Source: UBA6244 sp041582875
GTDB lineage: Bacteria; Bacteroidota; Bacteroidia; Bacteroidales; F082
NCBI GenBank assembly: GCA_041582875.1
Contig: JBFHGX010000004.1
Span: forward strand, 1-64,000
Direction of reading: 5' to 3'
Length of the DNA: 64,000 nucleotides
The position numbers were made by a program, and so were the translations under genes. The notes beneath the pieces are model-generated. The model was given only the letters and a program-made list of their open reading frames with translations, searched no databases and had not been told where the DNA came from. This document shows, piece by piece, positions 7,390 to 16,961 of this stretch. The stretch's first letter is position 1. Every line of letters begins with the position of its first letter.

Positions 7390-9885
7390 ATGAACTTTCA
7401 AAACACAACTCAGCTTAAGCTTGCCTACGATTTTGTGGAATATACAGGCAAAAATATTTTCCTGACCGGAAAAGCCGGTACAGGTAAAACCACCTTTTTA
7501 CACGAAATACGCAAAAATTCGCTCAAGCGGATGGTGGTGGTAGCTCCCACCGGTGTGGCAGCCATCAATGCTTCAGGAGTAACCATTCACTCCTTTTTTC
7601 AATTGGCTTTCGGACCCTACCTGCCCGGATATCAAACCATTGAAAATACAGGCGATCAAAACCCAGTTAAAAATGGTTCTGCTCAACGATTCAGTCGCCA
7701 AAAAATCAACATTATTCGAAGCCTGGATTTACTAGTTATCGACGAAATCAGCATGGTTCGTTCAGATATGCTTGATGGCATTGATGCTACTTTGCGCAGA
7801 TTCAGGCGCTCTAAAGTACCCTTTGGAGGAGTTCAATTGTTGATGATTGGCGATCTGCGACAGCTATCCCCGGTCGTAAAAGACGATGAATGGACTTTAT
7901 TGCAGAAATATTACCAAACTCCGTATTTTTTCAGCAGCAAAGCCCTCACACAGACTCAGTTCATTGGTATTGAACTCACAAAGGTATTCCGCCAAAGCGA
8001 CGATCATTTTATTGCATTGCTCAATCAGGTGCGTGGCAACAAACTCACCGACCAAACCATCGAAGAACTCAACAAAAGGCATCTTCCAAACTTTAAAGAT
8101 CATGATGGCTACATAACACTCACCACACACAACAACAAAGCACACCAAATAAACGATTCCAGATTATCTCTTCTAAAAAGTCAACGACAAAAATTCAAGG
8201 CTATAATTGTTGGGAATTTTCCTGAATATATCTACCCCACCGATGAAGAGCTTATTTTAAAAGTAGGTGCGCAGGTAATGTTTGTTAAAAACGATCCGTC
8301 GCCATTAAAAAGTTACTACAATGGCAAAATTGGTCGTGTTGTTGACCTCGATAAAGAAACCGTAACCATTCAGTGTGAGGGCGACGAAGATACCATCAGT
8401 GTTTCCGCATTGGAGTGGAACAACATCAAATATACGCTCAACGACGAATCGAAGGAAATCAACGAAAGTATTGAGGGGACTTTCAAACAAATTCCACTCA
8501 AACTGGCCTGGGCCATTACCATCCATAAAAGTCAGGGACTCACCTTCGAAAAAGCGATTATTGATGCTGAAGCCGCTTTTGCACATGGTCAGGTTTATGT
8601 GGCTTTAAGCCGATGCAAAACTCTGGAAGGCATGGTTTTGAGCACACCTATCCGAACAGAAAGTGTAAAGCACGATAGTTCGGTAGATCAATTTTCGACC
8701 GACATCGAAAACAACCAACCCGACGAAAAGCAGCTCGAAAAACAAAAACAACTCTTTGAGGAACAATTAATTTTGGATTTGTTCTCCTTTGATAATTTAC
8801 AAATCAGCCTTTGGGTGTTTTTAAAAATTTTGCGCGAAAATTCATCGTCACTGCGAGAAGGTTTTTTGGCAGCCATGAATGTGATGAATGATGAACTAAA
8901 GAAAAATGTGACAGATGTTTCAGGTACGTTTCAACAACAACTCAAACGGATGCTTTCCGATACAAGCAACCCCGAACACCATTCATTACTTCAGGACCGC
9001 ATCAAAAAAGGAGCAGCGTATTTTTCAGATCATCTATCAGGTAAGTTACTGGCCATAATTGGCAACCTGGATATTGACATAGATAACCGACAAGTTAAAA
9101 AGAGTGTATCAGATCAATTAACCCGTATACTGGAAGAAGCTTACTACAAAAAAGGATGTCTTGAAGCCTGTAGGTCTGGCTTTATTATGAAAGACTATTT
9201 ATCAGAACGTGCCAAGGCTGCAATTCTGGCTCCGGAAAAGAAAAAATCTGGCAAAAAAACAGCTGCCAATCTTATCACCGAAACCAAAAGACCACAGGTA
9301 TATGCTAAGCTTAAACAGTGGCGCGATCAATTGGCCAAAGAGAAAAACGTTCCCGTTTACATAGTATTGCCAGGAAAAACGATGATCGAATTGTCAAATG
9401 TAATGCCCACAACCCTTTGGCAACTCAAAAAAGTGAAAGGTTTCGGAAAAAAGAAAATCGAACAATACGGTCAGATAATTTTGGATCTCCTTTTGGAAGA
9501 TATTCCTGAAGAATTAAGTCAGACCATCCCGGAGGAAGAACCTGAGGAAGAAATCGTCATAAAAATATCGACCTATGAAACCACAATGGAACTTTGGAAA
9601 AAAAACATGTCCATTGAAGAAATTGCCAAAGAACGCGGTTTGGCCATTTCCACCATCGAAGGGCATTTGGCTAAATTTGTAAAATCAGGAGAAGTTGAAA
9701 TAGAGGATTTGGTCGAAAAAGAAAAAATTTCCGTCATTCAGGAACTATTTAACGAATGTGGCCCCATCAACCTCAGCGAAGCTCGGGATATTTTAGGAGA
9801 AGAATACTCGTATGGGGAAATAAGGATAGTTAGAGACAGCATCACCTTCGAAGAAACCAAAGAGGAACCTGAAGAAATACACTGA
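7390..9885 (+). CDS. PIF1-like DNA helicase with HRDC and C-terminal helix-turn-helix domains
   Basis: An 831-aa superfamily 1 helicase. Walker A is LTGKAGTGKTTF (about residues 25-36), followed by VVAPTGVAAINASG, Walker B VIDEISM (about 118-124) and the GDLRQLSPV motif. The second RecA half ends with ITIHKSQGLTFEKA and YVALSRCKTLEGM, typical of PIF1/RecD-like enzymes. A linker rich in charged residues leads to an HRDC-type domain (about 635-715; YAKLKQWRDQLAKEKNVPVY, VKGFGKKKIEQYG) and then a helix-turn-helix tail (about 735-800; MSIEEIAKERGLAISTIEGH). The accessory domains suggest a role on structured DNA such as stalled forks or G-quadruplexes; this is inferred from PIF1 and RecQ families. 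The TMEM175-like gene starts 16 nt downstream, so the two may be co-transcribed. Confidence 0.92.
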   Translation: MNFQNTTQLKLAYDFVEYTGKNIFLTGKAGTGKTTFLHEIRKNSLKRMVVVAPTGVAAINASGVTIHSFFQLAFGPYLPGYQTIENTGDQNPVKNGSAQRFSRQKINIIRSLDLLVIDEISMVRSDMLDGIDATLRRFRRSKVPFGGVQLLMIGDLRQLSPVVKDDEWTLLQKYYQTPYFFSSKALTQTQFIGIELTKVFRQSDDHFIALLNQVRGNKLTDQTIEELNKRHLPNFKDHDGYITLTTHNNKAHQINDSRLSLLKSQRQKFKAIIVGNFPEYIYPTDEELILKVGAQVMFVKNDPSPLKSYYNGKIGRVVDLDKETVTIQCEGDEDTISVSALEWNNIKYTLNDESKEINESIEGTFKQIPLKLAWAITIHKSQGLTFEKAIIDAEAAFAHGQVYVALSRCKTLEGMVLSTPIRTESVKHDSSVDQFSTDIENNQPDEKQLEKQKQLFEEQLILDLFSFDNLQISLWVFLKILRENSSSLREGFLAAMNVMNDELKKNVTDVSGTFQQQLKRMLSDTSNPEHHSLLQDRIKKGAAYFSDHLSGKLLAIIGNLDIDIDNRQVKKSVSDQLTRILEEAYYKKGCLEACRSGFIMKDYLSERAKAAILAPEKKKSGKKTAANLITETKRPQVYAKLKQWRDQLAKEKNVPVYIVLPGKTMIELSNVMPTTLWQLKKVKGFGKKKIEQYGQIILDLLLEDIPEELSQTIPEEEPEEEIVIKISTYETTMELWKKNMSIEEIAKERGLAISTIEGHLAKFVKSGEVEIEDLVEKEKISVIQELFNECGPINLSEARDILGEEYSYGEIRIVRDSITFEETKEEPEEIH

Positions 9886-9901
9886 TGTACAATCACAACC
9901 A

Positions 9902-10534
9902 ATGAAAGAAAGTGAATATAAACTATCCCGACTTGAGGCATTAACTGATGGCGTTTTTGCCATTGCCATGACAATCCTGGTACTGGCTATCGACATCCCC
10001 GAAATCAACTCCCTCAACGAAGGTAGCCGGTTGCATAACTCCATTCTTGCCCAAAGCAATCAACTGTTAAATTACCTGATCAGCTTTTTGTTACTGGCCA
10101 TATTCTGGACCATCAATCACCGGCAATTCAGGCTGTTGGCAAAAACCAATAAACAGCATATCTGGATCAATATTTTTTCACTGATTTTCATTTGTCTGGT
10201 TCCATACACCACTAGCTTAAAAAGTGCCTTTCCAAACGATTGGATGAGCAACCTTTACTTCAACCTAAACATGTTGTTTATTGGTTTCGTGTATATGTTT
10301 AATTGGAAATATGTCATCGCGCACAGCGCATTGCTAATTAGAAAACTAAAACCAAATGAAATAAAAAATGGAAAAGTAAGAACCCTTATTTTTGTACTCA
10401 TTGCGGCCATCGCTTCAATATGCTCCTTCATTATTCCCAACATGTCTTCTTCTATTTATTTTTTAATCCCCGCATTAAAAATAGGTTACAGTAAATTTTC
10501 GGCCAAGAACGAACCTGTTACAAATCAGGAGTAG
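9902..10534 (+). CDS. TMEM175-family (DUF1211) potassium channel-like membrane protein
   Basis: A 210-aa integral membrane protein with about six hydrophobic segments. The first contains RLEALTDGVFAIAMTILVLAI, the family signature region whose usual form is RxxxFSDgVfAI; here FSD is replaced by LTD. Bacterial TMEM175 proteins assemble as tetrameric K+-permeable channels of the inner membrane without the classical selectivity filter. A conserved-looking FWTINHRQF lies at the end of the third segment. It begins 16 nt after the helicase stop and may be read from the same mRNA. Function as a cation channel is inferred from family only. Confidence 0.85.
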   Translation: MKESEYKLSRLEALTDGVFAIAMTILVLAIDIPEINSLNEGSRLHNSILAQSNQLLNYLISFLLLAIFWTINHRQFRLLAKTNKQHIWINIFSLIFICLVPYTTSLKSAFPNDWMSNLYFNLNMLFIGFVYMFNWKYVIAHSALLIRKLKPNEIKNGKVRTLIFVLIAAIASICSFIIPNMSSSIYFLIPALKIGYSKFSAKNEPVTNQE

Positions 10535-10574
10535 ACAAAAAAATAATTTTGTTAAACATACTTAAGATAATTTC

Positions 10575-10602
10575 TTGAAAACCCATTTAGGTTGTACATT
10601 TG
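10575..10602 (+). promoter_or_regulatory. Promoter for the small lipocalin-like lipoprotein gene
   Basis: TTG at 10575-10577, a 17-nt gap, then TACATTTG (exact TAnnTTTG) at 10595-10602. It lies just upstream of the ATG at 10622 and overlaps the longer open frame, showing that the upstream ATG at 10592 is not used. Confidence 0.65.
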
Positions 10603-10621
10603 CAGGCTAAATTTCAAAACC

Positions 10622-11026
10622 ATGAAACGTTTTTTCATTATTTCACTCATCTTTACAACTACAGCCACCCTGTTTATGGCGTGCTCATCAACCCCTGAGA
10701 GCAAATTGATTGGCACATGGAAAGCTCAAAAAGTTGAAACTGATTTTGACGCCAACAGAACAACACCTGACATGATTAGTCAGGTAGTGGAGATGCAAAA
10801 GCAGATGTACTTCAGAATGATTAACGACAGTATTATGACCATTATTTCGAAAAACGACACCCACGAAGCCCATTGGAAATACAATTCGGAAACCAAATCG
10901 GTTACATACTTTTTTAATGGAATGAATGGAATTCCCAGTGTTTTAGGGACTTTTAATGATGGAACTATCATTTCAGAATCAAAAACACCATTGGGAAAAA
11001 TAACCATTTACTACGAAAAAGAATAG
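10622..11026 (+). CDS. Small lipocalin-like lipoprotein
   Basis: A 134-aa lipoprotein. The signal peptide MKRFFIISLIF... ends in LFMACSS, with the acceptor Cys at about residue 21. The mature chain begins with ESKLIGTWKAQKVE, the GxW strand typical of lipocalin-like domains found in Bacteroidota lipoproteins, and is otherwise beta-rich. No ligand or partner is evident. The start at 10622 is fixed by the promoter 20 nt upstream. It converges on lnt with only 10 nt between stops. Confidence 0.82.
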   Translation: MKRFFIISLIFTTTATLFMACSSTPESKLIGTWKAQKVETDFDANRTTPDMISQVVEMQKQMYFRMINDSIMTIISKNDTHEAHWKYNSETKSVTYFFNGMNGIPSVLGTFNDGTIISESKTPLGKITIYYEKE

Positions 11027-11036
11027 CTGAAAAAGC

Positions 11037-12641
11037 TTAACTGTAGCTCTTACGTTTACCCAAGAATCCTTGGGTAAATGAAACCAGAAAGATCAGCGCA
11101 CTGATATAACCAGCCACCCTCCCCAAATAGTCTCCATTCATTACATAATAAGTCATCTCGTTGTTGGCTCTCAGCGTCTGTGCTATCACGGCAGGTTTCC
11201 AATAGGGAGTACGTTCAAGGATATCTCCTCGTTGATTAATAAATGCTGATACCCCTGTATTGGCCGATCGGGCAACATCCCGGCGGGTTTCAATGGCGCG
11301 AAGCACCGAAAAAAGTAAGTGCTGTCGGTAACCTGGAGTTTCGCCCCACCAGCCATCATTGGTAATTACAACAACGATACTAGCTCCCAGTCTCACCGAT
11401 TGCGCAACAAATTCTCCGTAAACCGATTCGTAACAAATAACAGGACTTGCATTCAGGTCAGGATTTGATCGTTTAAAGATATTGGGGCGATCATCTTTTT
11501 TAAGGGTTCCAACCGTACCTCCCAAATCAATAGCCAAGGCCTCAATAGGTTTCAAAATTCCCCACGAGGGCATAATCTCCGCTCCCGGTGTCAGTTTCGA
11601 TTTATGATGAACCTGCAATAACCCTTCACTTTCAATGAAAAAAGCTGTGTTGTAGGCATAATAACTTCCAGGTCGTGATCTGAATTTACGCGCAGCATTG
11701 GTTCTTGGTTCATCTGGCAAAATATTGCGGTAGGTAGTTGCTCCCGTAATAATGGAGGCGCGCGGATAATCACTTAAAAATGATTTCAACCGATTCAGGT
11801 TCGTTGAATACTGCAATGATTCTTCCCAAATATCTTCCTGCAATGCCGACTCTGGAAAAACAACATAGTCTGTACTTTCTGTCATTTTTTCTTTGGCTAA
11901 AAATATATAACGCGATACCAGCGAATCAGGCGGTAGCACATATTGTTCGTTATATGGATCAGTATTGGGCTGAACCACCACCACGTTTATTGGATTGCCG
12001 TTTTCATCATATTGATGATAAGTAATCATGGAATACAATAAAGGGATCAAAAAACTAATAACCAATATACTACCAATCAACATCAGTCGAGATTTGGGTT
12101 GTTTTTCCAGATAACCATTCAGCAATTGAAAGGTTAATATATTGATGACCAACACCCAAATTGTTCCTCCCAAAGCGCCTGTTATATCGTACCATTGTAT
12201 CCATGAAGGATGTATTGCAAATGCATTTCCCAGGTTTAACCACGACCAGGTTAAGTCCCAGTTCATGTGCAAAAACTCGAAGGTTACCCAATAAAAAACA
12301 AGGATGTAATGTCCTCGTTGATTATTAAATAATTTCCTTTTCGACAGGTGAAAAACATAGAAAAAAAAGGCCATAAACAACGAGTTCAATGCAAATGCTG
12401 CAAGCGAACCCCATTCGGTACTATTCCAAACCCACCAGGTAGTGAGCACATTCCAAATAAAAAAAGCCAGCCAGGCATATAAAAACACCCCTCTCTTTCC
12501 TGAATCACCCAATCGTTGCTGTACAAATAGCAAAGGCACAAAGGCGACAAACAACAATGGCGTAAACCCATTCTCAGGCCAGGAAATCGCCAACAATAAT
12601 CCGGTAGCAATGGAAAACAACAGGTTGAAATATTGCTTCAT
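11037..12641 (-). CDS. lnt: Apolipoprotein N-acyltransferase
   Basis: Lnt adds the third acyl chain to the N-terminal Cys of lipoproteins in the inner membrane. The 534-aa length is typical. The first half has about six to seven membrane segments (MKQYFNLLFSIATGLLLAIS onward); the second is a nitrilase-fold periplasmic domain holding the catalytic triad: Glu near residue 264 (VVFPESAL), Lys near 348 (HHKSKLTPGAE) and Cys near 403 (SPVICYESVYGE), followed by VVVITNDGWWGETPG. A final membrane helix lies near the C-terminus. With lspA in the same window, it supports the full triacyl lipoprotein pathway for the many lipoproteins encoded here. Confidence 0.95.
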   Translation of the reverse strand: MKQYFNLLFSIATGLLLAISWPENGFTPLLFVAFVPLLFVQQRLGDSGKRGVFLYAWLAFFIWNVLTTWWVWNSTEWGSLAAFALNSLFMAFFFYVFHLSKRKLFNNQRGHYILVFYWVTFEFLHMNWDLTWSWLNLGNAFAIHPSWIQWYDITGALGGTIWVLVINILTFQLLNGYLEKQPKSRLMLIGSILVISFLIPLLYSMITYHQYDENGNPINVVVVQPNTDPYNEQYVLPPDSLVSRYIFLAKEKMTESTDYVVFPESALQEDIWEESLQYSTNLNRLKSFLSDYPRASIITGATTYRNILPDEPRTNAARKFRSRPGSYYAYNTAFFIESEGLLQVHHKSKLTPGAEIMPSWGILKPIEALAIDLGGTVGTLKKDDRPNIFKRSNPDLNASPVICYESVYGEFVAQSVRLGASIVVVITNDGWWGETPGYRQHLLFSVLRAIETRRDVARSANTGVSAFINQRGDILERTPYWKPAVIAQTLRANNEMTYYVMNGDYLGRVAGYISALIFLVSFTQGFLGKRKSYS

Positions 12642-12663
12642 CTAATTTTATTTTGGTCAAGGG

Positions 12664-12693
12664 CGAAAGTAATAAAAAGAAGGCTAAATCAAA
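12664..12693 (-). promoter_or_regulatory. Promoter for lnt
   Basis: On the minus strand TTTG (complement at 12690-12693), an 18-nt gap, then TACTTTCG (7 of 8 to TAnnTTTG; complement at 12664-12671), about 22 nt ahead of the lnt ATG. Confidence 0.5.
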
Positions 12694-12832
12694 TTTTTAA
12701 ACTTTGTAAATTGAATAGGCATTTCATATAAAGTTTACAAAAGCCTTTCAGGAAAAGTACTGCTTCGACGGCAATAACCACCAATTAAAACATTTATGTT
12801 TGACAAGTTTATCCTGCATGAGAGTATTTAAC

Positions 12833-12840
12833 TAAATTTG
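12833..12840 (+). promoter_or_regulatory. Promoter -7 element for the hybrid histidine kinase
   Basis: TAAATTTG, an exact TAnnTTTG, 26 nt before the start codon at 12867. No clear -33 element. The 225-nt divergent region with lnt holds nothing else recognisable. Confidence 0.5.
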
Positions 12841-12866
12841 TATTAATTAACCCCAAAGCTCCAATC

Positions 12867-15284
12867 ATGTTAACAGCAGGTCATCACATAAGTCGTCGAT
12901 TAAAACAAGCTCTGACCATGTTTGTATTGCTGTTTACCATTTCAAGTGTGCAGGGACAAAACAACAACCCGCCCATCGCCCAACATGGTATTTTGGATAT
13001 TTCAGATTGGAATTTCGAGCATGACGGAACGATTAAGTTAACAGGTGAATGGGAATTCTATTGGGACACCCTTATTGCTCCAGCCCAATTTCCCACCGAA
13101 ATTTCACCTGAATACCACCATTTTCCACATATATGGACCGACTTACCTAAGACCGGACACAACTATTCCAAGTTTGGATATGCCACCTATAAGCTTACGG
13201 TTGTGATGCCACAAAAAGCCAAAAAAATCATGGCCCTGCATTTACATGATTTTTACACAGCATACCGGCTCTGGTTAAACGACACCCTTATGGCACAAAA
13301 AGGGAGGGTTGGAATAAACGATGATGAATCAATTCCCAAGTGGATGACAGTCACCAAACCCTTTGCTGCAAATGATGACACCCTGGAATTCGTACTTCAA
13401 ATATCAAATTTCGATCATAGCAAAGGAGGGCTGGCCATTGCTCCGGAACTGGGAATTGCTGATGATTTATTACAAGAACAACAAACATTACTTGGCGCTG
13501 ATTTACTGCTCACCGGGGCACTTATCATGGGAGGGCTCTTTTTTATGGGGCTCTTTTTATTTGGCCGGAAAAATAAAGCCATCCTCTATTTTTCACTGTT
13601 TTGCATCGTGTACAGTTACAGAATCATTGGAACCGGAGAATACTACTTACACACCATCTTTCCCCACTTATCGTGGTACCTGACCGTAAGACTAGAATAT
13701 ATCAGCCTGTTTCTGAGTCCGTTTTTGTTTATGCTATTTATGCAATCGGTTTACCCCAAAGAAACAGGTAAAATTCCAGCCATGATTCTGAAAGTAACCT
13801 CATCAACCCTTGTACTAATAAGTTTATTTCTTCCACCAGTGATATTTACAGCCCTATTAAAACCTTATTTGGTTTTTCTGGTTTTTTACATCCTTTATGG
13901 GATTTGGGTTTTTCTTTTGGCAGCCATTCACAAACGCGAAGGAGCAGTTTTTGCCGTAATTAGCATCTTTTTTGTGTCGCTGGTCTTTTCCATGCAGATT
14001 CTTAACTATTTAGGCTACATGGGAATACATCCATACATTTACTTTGTCGGCTATGTTTTATTTTTCTTTTTTCAATCACTCATACTATCCTACCGTTTTG
14101 CGGCATACTTTAAATTAGCTACCGTAAAAGCTAAAATGGGAGCGAAAGCTAAAGCTGATTTTTTAGCTACAATGAGCCACGAAATACGAACCCCAATGAA
14201 TGGCGTTATTGGCATGACGAGCCTGCTTCGACGGACTCCACTTACCAAAGAACAATCAGAATATGTTGAAACCATTCACACCAGCAGCGACAATCTATTA
14301 ACCATAATCAACGATATTCTGGACTTTTCAAAAATTGAAAACGGAAAATTACAAATTGAAAACCAGCCTTTTGACATATTAAAAACAGTACAAGAAGTTT
14401 TTTCGCTCTTTTCCAACATGGCTGCCAAAAAAGACCTTCAGTTGATCCTGAAAAAGGGCGAAAACTTATACCCATATTTAATTGGCGATTCGAATCGCTT
14501 AAAGCAGATTTTAGTCAATTTAGTGGGAAATGCCATCAAATTTACCGATTCAGGCACAATAACCTTATCCATTCGCATCAAAAAAGAGGCTTTGGATCAT
14601 CTGATACTTTTATTTTCCGTTACTGACACCGGTATCGGAATACCAAAAGAAAAGTTCAATTTGTTGTTTAAATCATTTTCTCAAATCGACTCTACTTCGG
14701 CCAGACAGTTTGACGGAACCGGACTGGGCCTTGCCATCTCAAAACAACTGGTAAATTTGATGCATGGAGTTATATGGGTGGAATCAGAAGTCAACAAAGG
14801 TTCCACTTTTAGCTTTACTATTCGCACAACAAAAGCTCCCGAGCCGGCATTTTTGAAAAAGTTGGAGTATGCCAACAAGAAATCTGAACCATCGGAAAGT
14901 AAACAATATGATGAATTTGCAGTCCTCATTGCGGAGGACAACCTGATCAATCAGAAAATTGCTTTTAACTTACTCAAAGCCCTTGGCGTAAAAAGCGATA
15001 TCGCCCCCAATGGAAAAGAAGCATTGGATGCATGTAAAAACAAATGTTACGATCTGGTGTTTATGGATATTCAAATGCCTGAAATGGACGGAATAGAAGC
15101 GACAAAAGCCATACTTGCTCACTGCTTAAGAAATCATCAACAATCACCCAGAATTATTGCTATGACAGCCAATGTAATGGGAAATGTTAAAGAAGATTGC
15201 TTGAATGCGGGTATGGTAGATTTTATTACAAAACCCTTTACCATGGAGCAGTTAAAAACTGCCCTGGATAAATGGTTGCGCTAA
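12867..15284 (+). CDS. Hybrid sensor histidine kinase with 7TMR-DISM sensor and receiver domain
   Basis: An 805-aa inner-membrane kinase. A signal peptide (to about residue 30) precedes a periplasmic galactose-binding-like 7TMR-DISM extracellular domain (about 35-200, with LTGEWEFYWDTL), then a seven-helix 7TMR-DISM region (about 205-415). The HisKA domain has the phospho-acceptor His438 in ATMSHEIRTPMNG; the ATPase domain shows the N box LVNLVGNAIKFT, DTGIGIP and GTGLGLAISKQL. A C-terminal receiver domain carries phospho-acceptor Asp734 in FMDIQMPEMDG and ends with a TKPFTMEQL segment. No output DNA-binding domain or neighbouring regulator is present, so phosphotransfer to an Hpt protein encoded elsewhere is likely. 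The DISM ectodomain resembles carbohydrate-binding modules; the ligand is unknown. Confidence 0.93.
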   Translation: MLTAGHHISRRLKQALTMFVLLFTISSVQGQNNNPPIAQHGILDISDWNFEHDGTIKLTGEWEFYWDTLIAPAQFPTEISPEYHHFPHIWTDLPKTGHNYSKFGYATYKLTVVMPQKAKKIMALHLHDFYTAYRLWLNDTLMAQKGRVGINDDESIPKWMTVTKPFAANDDTLEFVLQISNFDHSKGGLAIAPELGIADDLLQEQQTLLGADLLLTGALIMGGLFFMGLFLFGRKNKAILYFSLFCIVYSYRIIGTGEYYLHTIFPHLSWYLTVRLEYISLFLSPFLFMLFMQSVYPKETGKIPAMILKVTSSTLVLISLFLPPVIFTALLKPYLVFLVFYILYGIWVFLLAAIHKREGAVFAVISIFFVSLVFSMQILNYLGYMGIHPYIYFVGYVLFFFFQSLILSYRFAAYFKLATVKAKMGAKAKADFLATMSHEIRTPMNGVIGMTSLLRRTPLTKEQSEYVETIHTSSDNLLTIINDILDFSKIENGKLQIENQPFDILKTVQEVFSLFSNMAAKKDLQLILKKGENLYPYLIGDSNRLKQILVNLVGNAIKFTDSGTITLSIRIKKEALDHLILLFSVTDTGIGIPKEKFNLLFKSFSQIDSTSARQFDGTGLGLAISKQLVNLMHGVIWVESEVNKGSTFSFTIRTTKAPEPAFLKKLEYANKKSEPSESKQYDEFAVLIAEDNLINQKIAFNLLKALGVKSDIAPNGKEALDACKNKCYDLVFMDIQMPEMDGIEATKAILAHCLRNHQQSPRIIAMTANVMGNVKEDCLNAGMVDFITKPFTMEQLKTALDKWLR

Positions 15285-15305
15285 AAACAAACCTGTTTTC
15301 GGCTG

Positions 15306-16910
15306 CTACTTAAGTTCGTACACAGCCCTATTAAAGGTGGTGTCTATCTGATGAAAAATAGGATAGAAGCCCTTTTCATCCAGCACGTTTCTCCCAATAT
15401 AGGCTTTGAATAACGTTTTAATCTTTTCCTTTGATAACGCAATCTGCTCAGGTTTTTCCTCAATTCCTTTCTCTTCAGCATAGGCTACCAAATCGCGATA
15501 TATTGCATCGGTCATATTAAAGCCTTTGTTAAAACTCTCAAAATCGGTGTATTGATTTAGCTCAGGGCGATGCTTGTCCGTATAATCAAAGGCAAAGGTG
15601 AAGAGCAGCCCCTTGTTAGCAAGCAAATTGTAATAGGTGTGTACAGAATCTGTAATCAACGGCACATAAATATCGGGCATGATACCTCCTCCACCGTATA
15701 CAATCTTCCCTAAGGGAGTTACATATTTCAAACTATCGTTCAGTTGAACACTATCGGCATTTAACATCTCTCCAGTAGTGTATCGATGAAAAGCTTCAGA
15801 ATAATAATCCTCAAAATCTTCATCCTTGGAATAAGGCTTTTGGATACAACGACCTGTTGGGGTATAATATCGGGCCACCGTAAGACGCAAAGCTGAACCA
15901 TCAGGCAAACTCATTTGTTCCTGAACCAATCCCTTTCCAAAAGATCTTCGTCCGATAATGATGCCTTTATCGTTGTCCTGCAAAGCACCGCTTACAATTT
16001 CGCTGGCCGAGGCCGATCCTTCATCAATCAAAATGGCTACATCACTGTTTTCAAGCTTTCCAGACTTGGTAGCATAGGCAAAACGTTTCTTTCTGTTTTT
16101 TCCTTCGGTATAAACAATAAGCTCACCATCCTTTAAAAATTCATCAGCAATATCAATAGCCGCTTGCAAATAACCACCGGGGTTTCCACGCAAATCGAGA
16201 ATAAGTTTTTGCATCCCCTCACTACGTAAACGATCAACAGCTAGGTTAAACTCTTCGAAAGTGGTGGCTGAAAAGGTGTTGAGCTTGACATAGCCAATGG
16301 TTGGGTTAACCATATAAGCCACATCTAAACTATAAGTAGGAATCACATCGCGGGTAACAGTAAAATCAATGAGTTTGGGCACTCCCCTACGAAATACACT
16401 AATTTTTACTTTAGTGCCCTTTTTTCCTTTCAGTTTTCGCATGGCGATGTTGTTGTTAACACCATTTCCAGCGATTAACGAATCATCCACCATCACAATG
16501 CGATCGCCAGCCATTAACCCAACTTTTTCGGAGGGTCCGCCAGGAATAGGATTGATAACGGTAATGCTGTCTTTTTCTATGCGAAACGAAATACCTATTC
16601 CTTCAAAACTTCCTAACAATGGATCGTTAACCTGATGGAATTCTTCGGAGGTAATATAAGCCGAATGTGGATCAAGATCTTCGAGCATTCCCCTAATTGC
16701 ATCGGTTTGCAGGGTTTCAAGCTGAACCGTATCCACATAATCACGAACAATGTAGTCTAAAATATCGCCTACCTTGTTGTAGTGTGAGCTACCTGTAGGA
16801 AAAAGCAAACCTTCAGGACTACCATTTTTAGGAATCATGGTACCCACCCAAACTCCAATAATTAATAATATGGCAAATAGTAAGGGTAAATATTGATTAA
16901 GTTTTTTCAT
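15306..16910 (-). CDS. C-terminal processing peptidase, S41 family (CtpA/Prc-like)
   Basis: A 534-aa periplasmic serine protease. An N-terminal hydrophobic anchor (about residues 8-25) is followed by the processing-peptidase N-terminal helices, a PDZ domain (about 90-175; GIGISFRIEKDS, GLMAGDRIVMVDD) and the S41 protease core. The Ser-Lys dyad is visible: Ser in DEGSASASEIVSG near residue 300 and Lys in GRRSFGKGLVQ about 25 residues later. These enzymes trim or degrade periplasmic and envelope proteins with unfolded C-termini, including cell-wall hydrolases and their regulators. A C-terminal helical extension of about 120 residues follows the protease domain. An exact -7 element 21 nt upstream indicates its own promoter. 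Confidence 0.93.
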   Translation of the reverse strand: MKKLNQYLPLLFAILLIIGVWVGTMIPKNGSPEGLLFPTGSSHYNKVGDILDYIVRDYVDTVQLETLQTDAIRGMLEDLDPHSAYITSEEFHQVNDPLLGSFEGIGISFRIEKDSITVINPIPGGPSEKVGLMAGDRIVMVDDSLIAGNGVNNNIAMRKLKGKKGTKVKISVFRRGVPKLIDFTVTRDVIPTYSLDVAYMVNPTIGYVKLNTFSATTFEEFNLAVDRLRSEGMQKLILDLRGNPGGYLQAAIDIADEFLKDGELIVYTEGKNRKKRFAYATKSGKLENSDVAILIDEGSASASEIVSGALQDNDKGIIIGRRSFGKGLVQEQMSLPDGSALRLTVARYYTPTGRCIQKPYSKDEDFEDYYSEAFHRYTTGEMLNADSVQLNDSLKYVTPLGKIVYGGGGIMPDIYVPLITDSVHTYYNLLANKGLLFTFAFDYTDKHRPELNQYTDFESFNKGFNMTDAIYRDLVAYAEEKGIEEKPEQIALSKEKIKTLFKAYIGRNVLDEKGFYPIFHQIDTTFNRAVYELK

Positions 16911-16930
16911 CGGGGTCGAATAATTTTTTG

Positions 16931-16938
16931 CAAAAGTA
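16931..16938 (-). promoter_or_regulatory. Promoter -7 element for the S41 peptidase
   Basis: Minus strand TACTTTTG, exact TAnnTTTG, between the sulfotransferase-like stop (16962) and the peptidase ATG (16910). The two minus-strand genes are thus probably separate transcription units. Confidence 0.55.
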
Positions 16939-16961
16939 GTGAATCATCAACACCACAGGAA

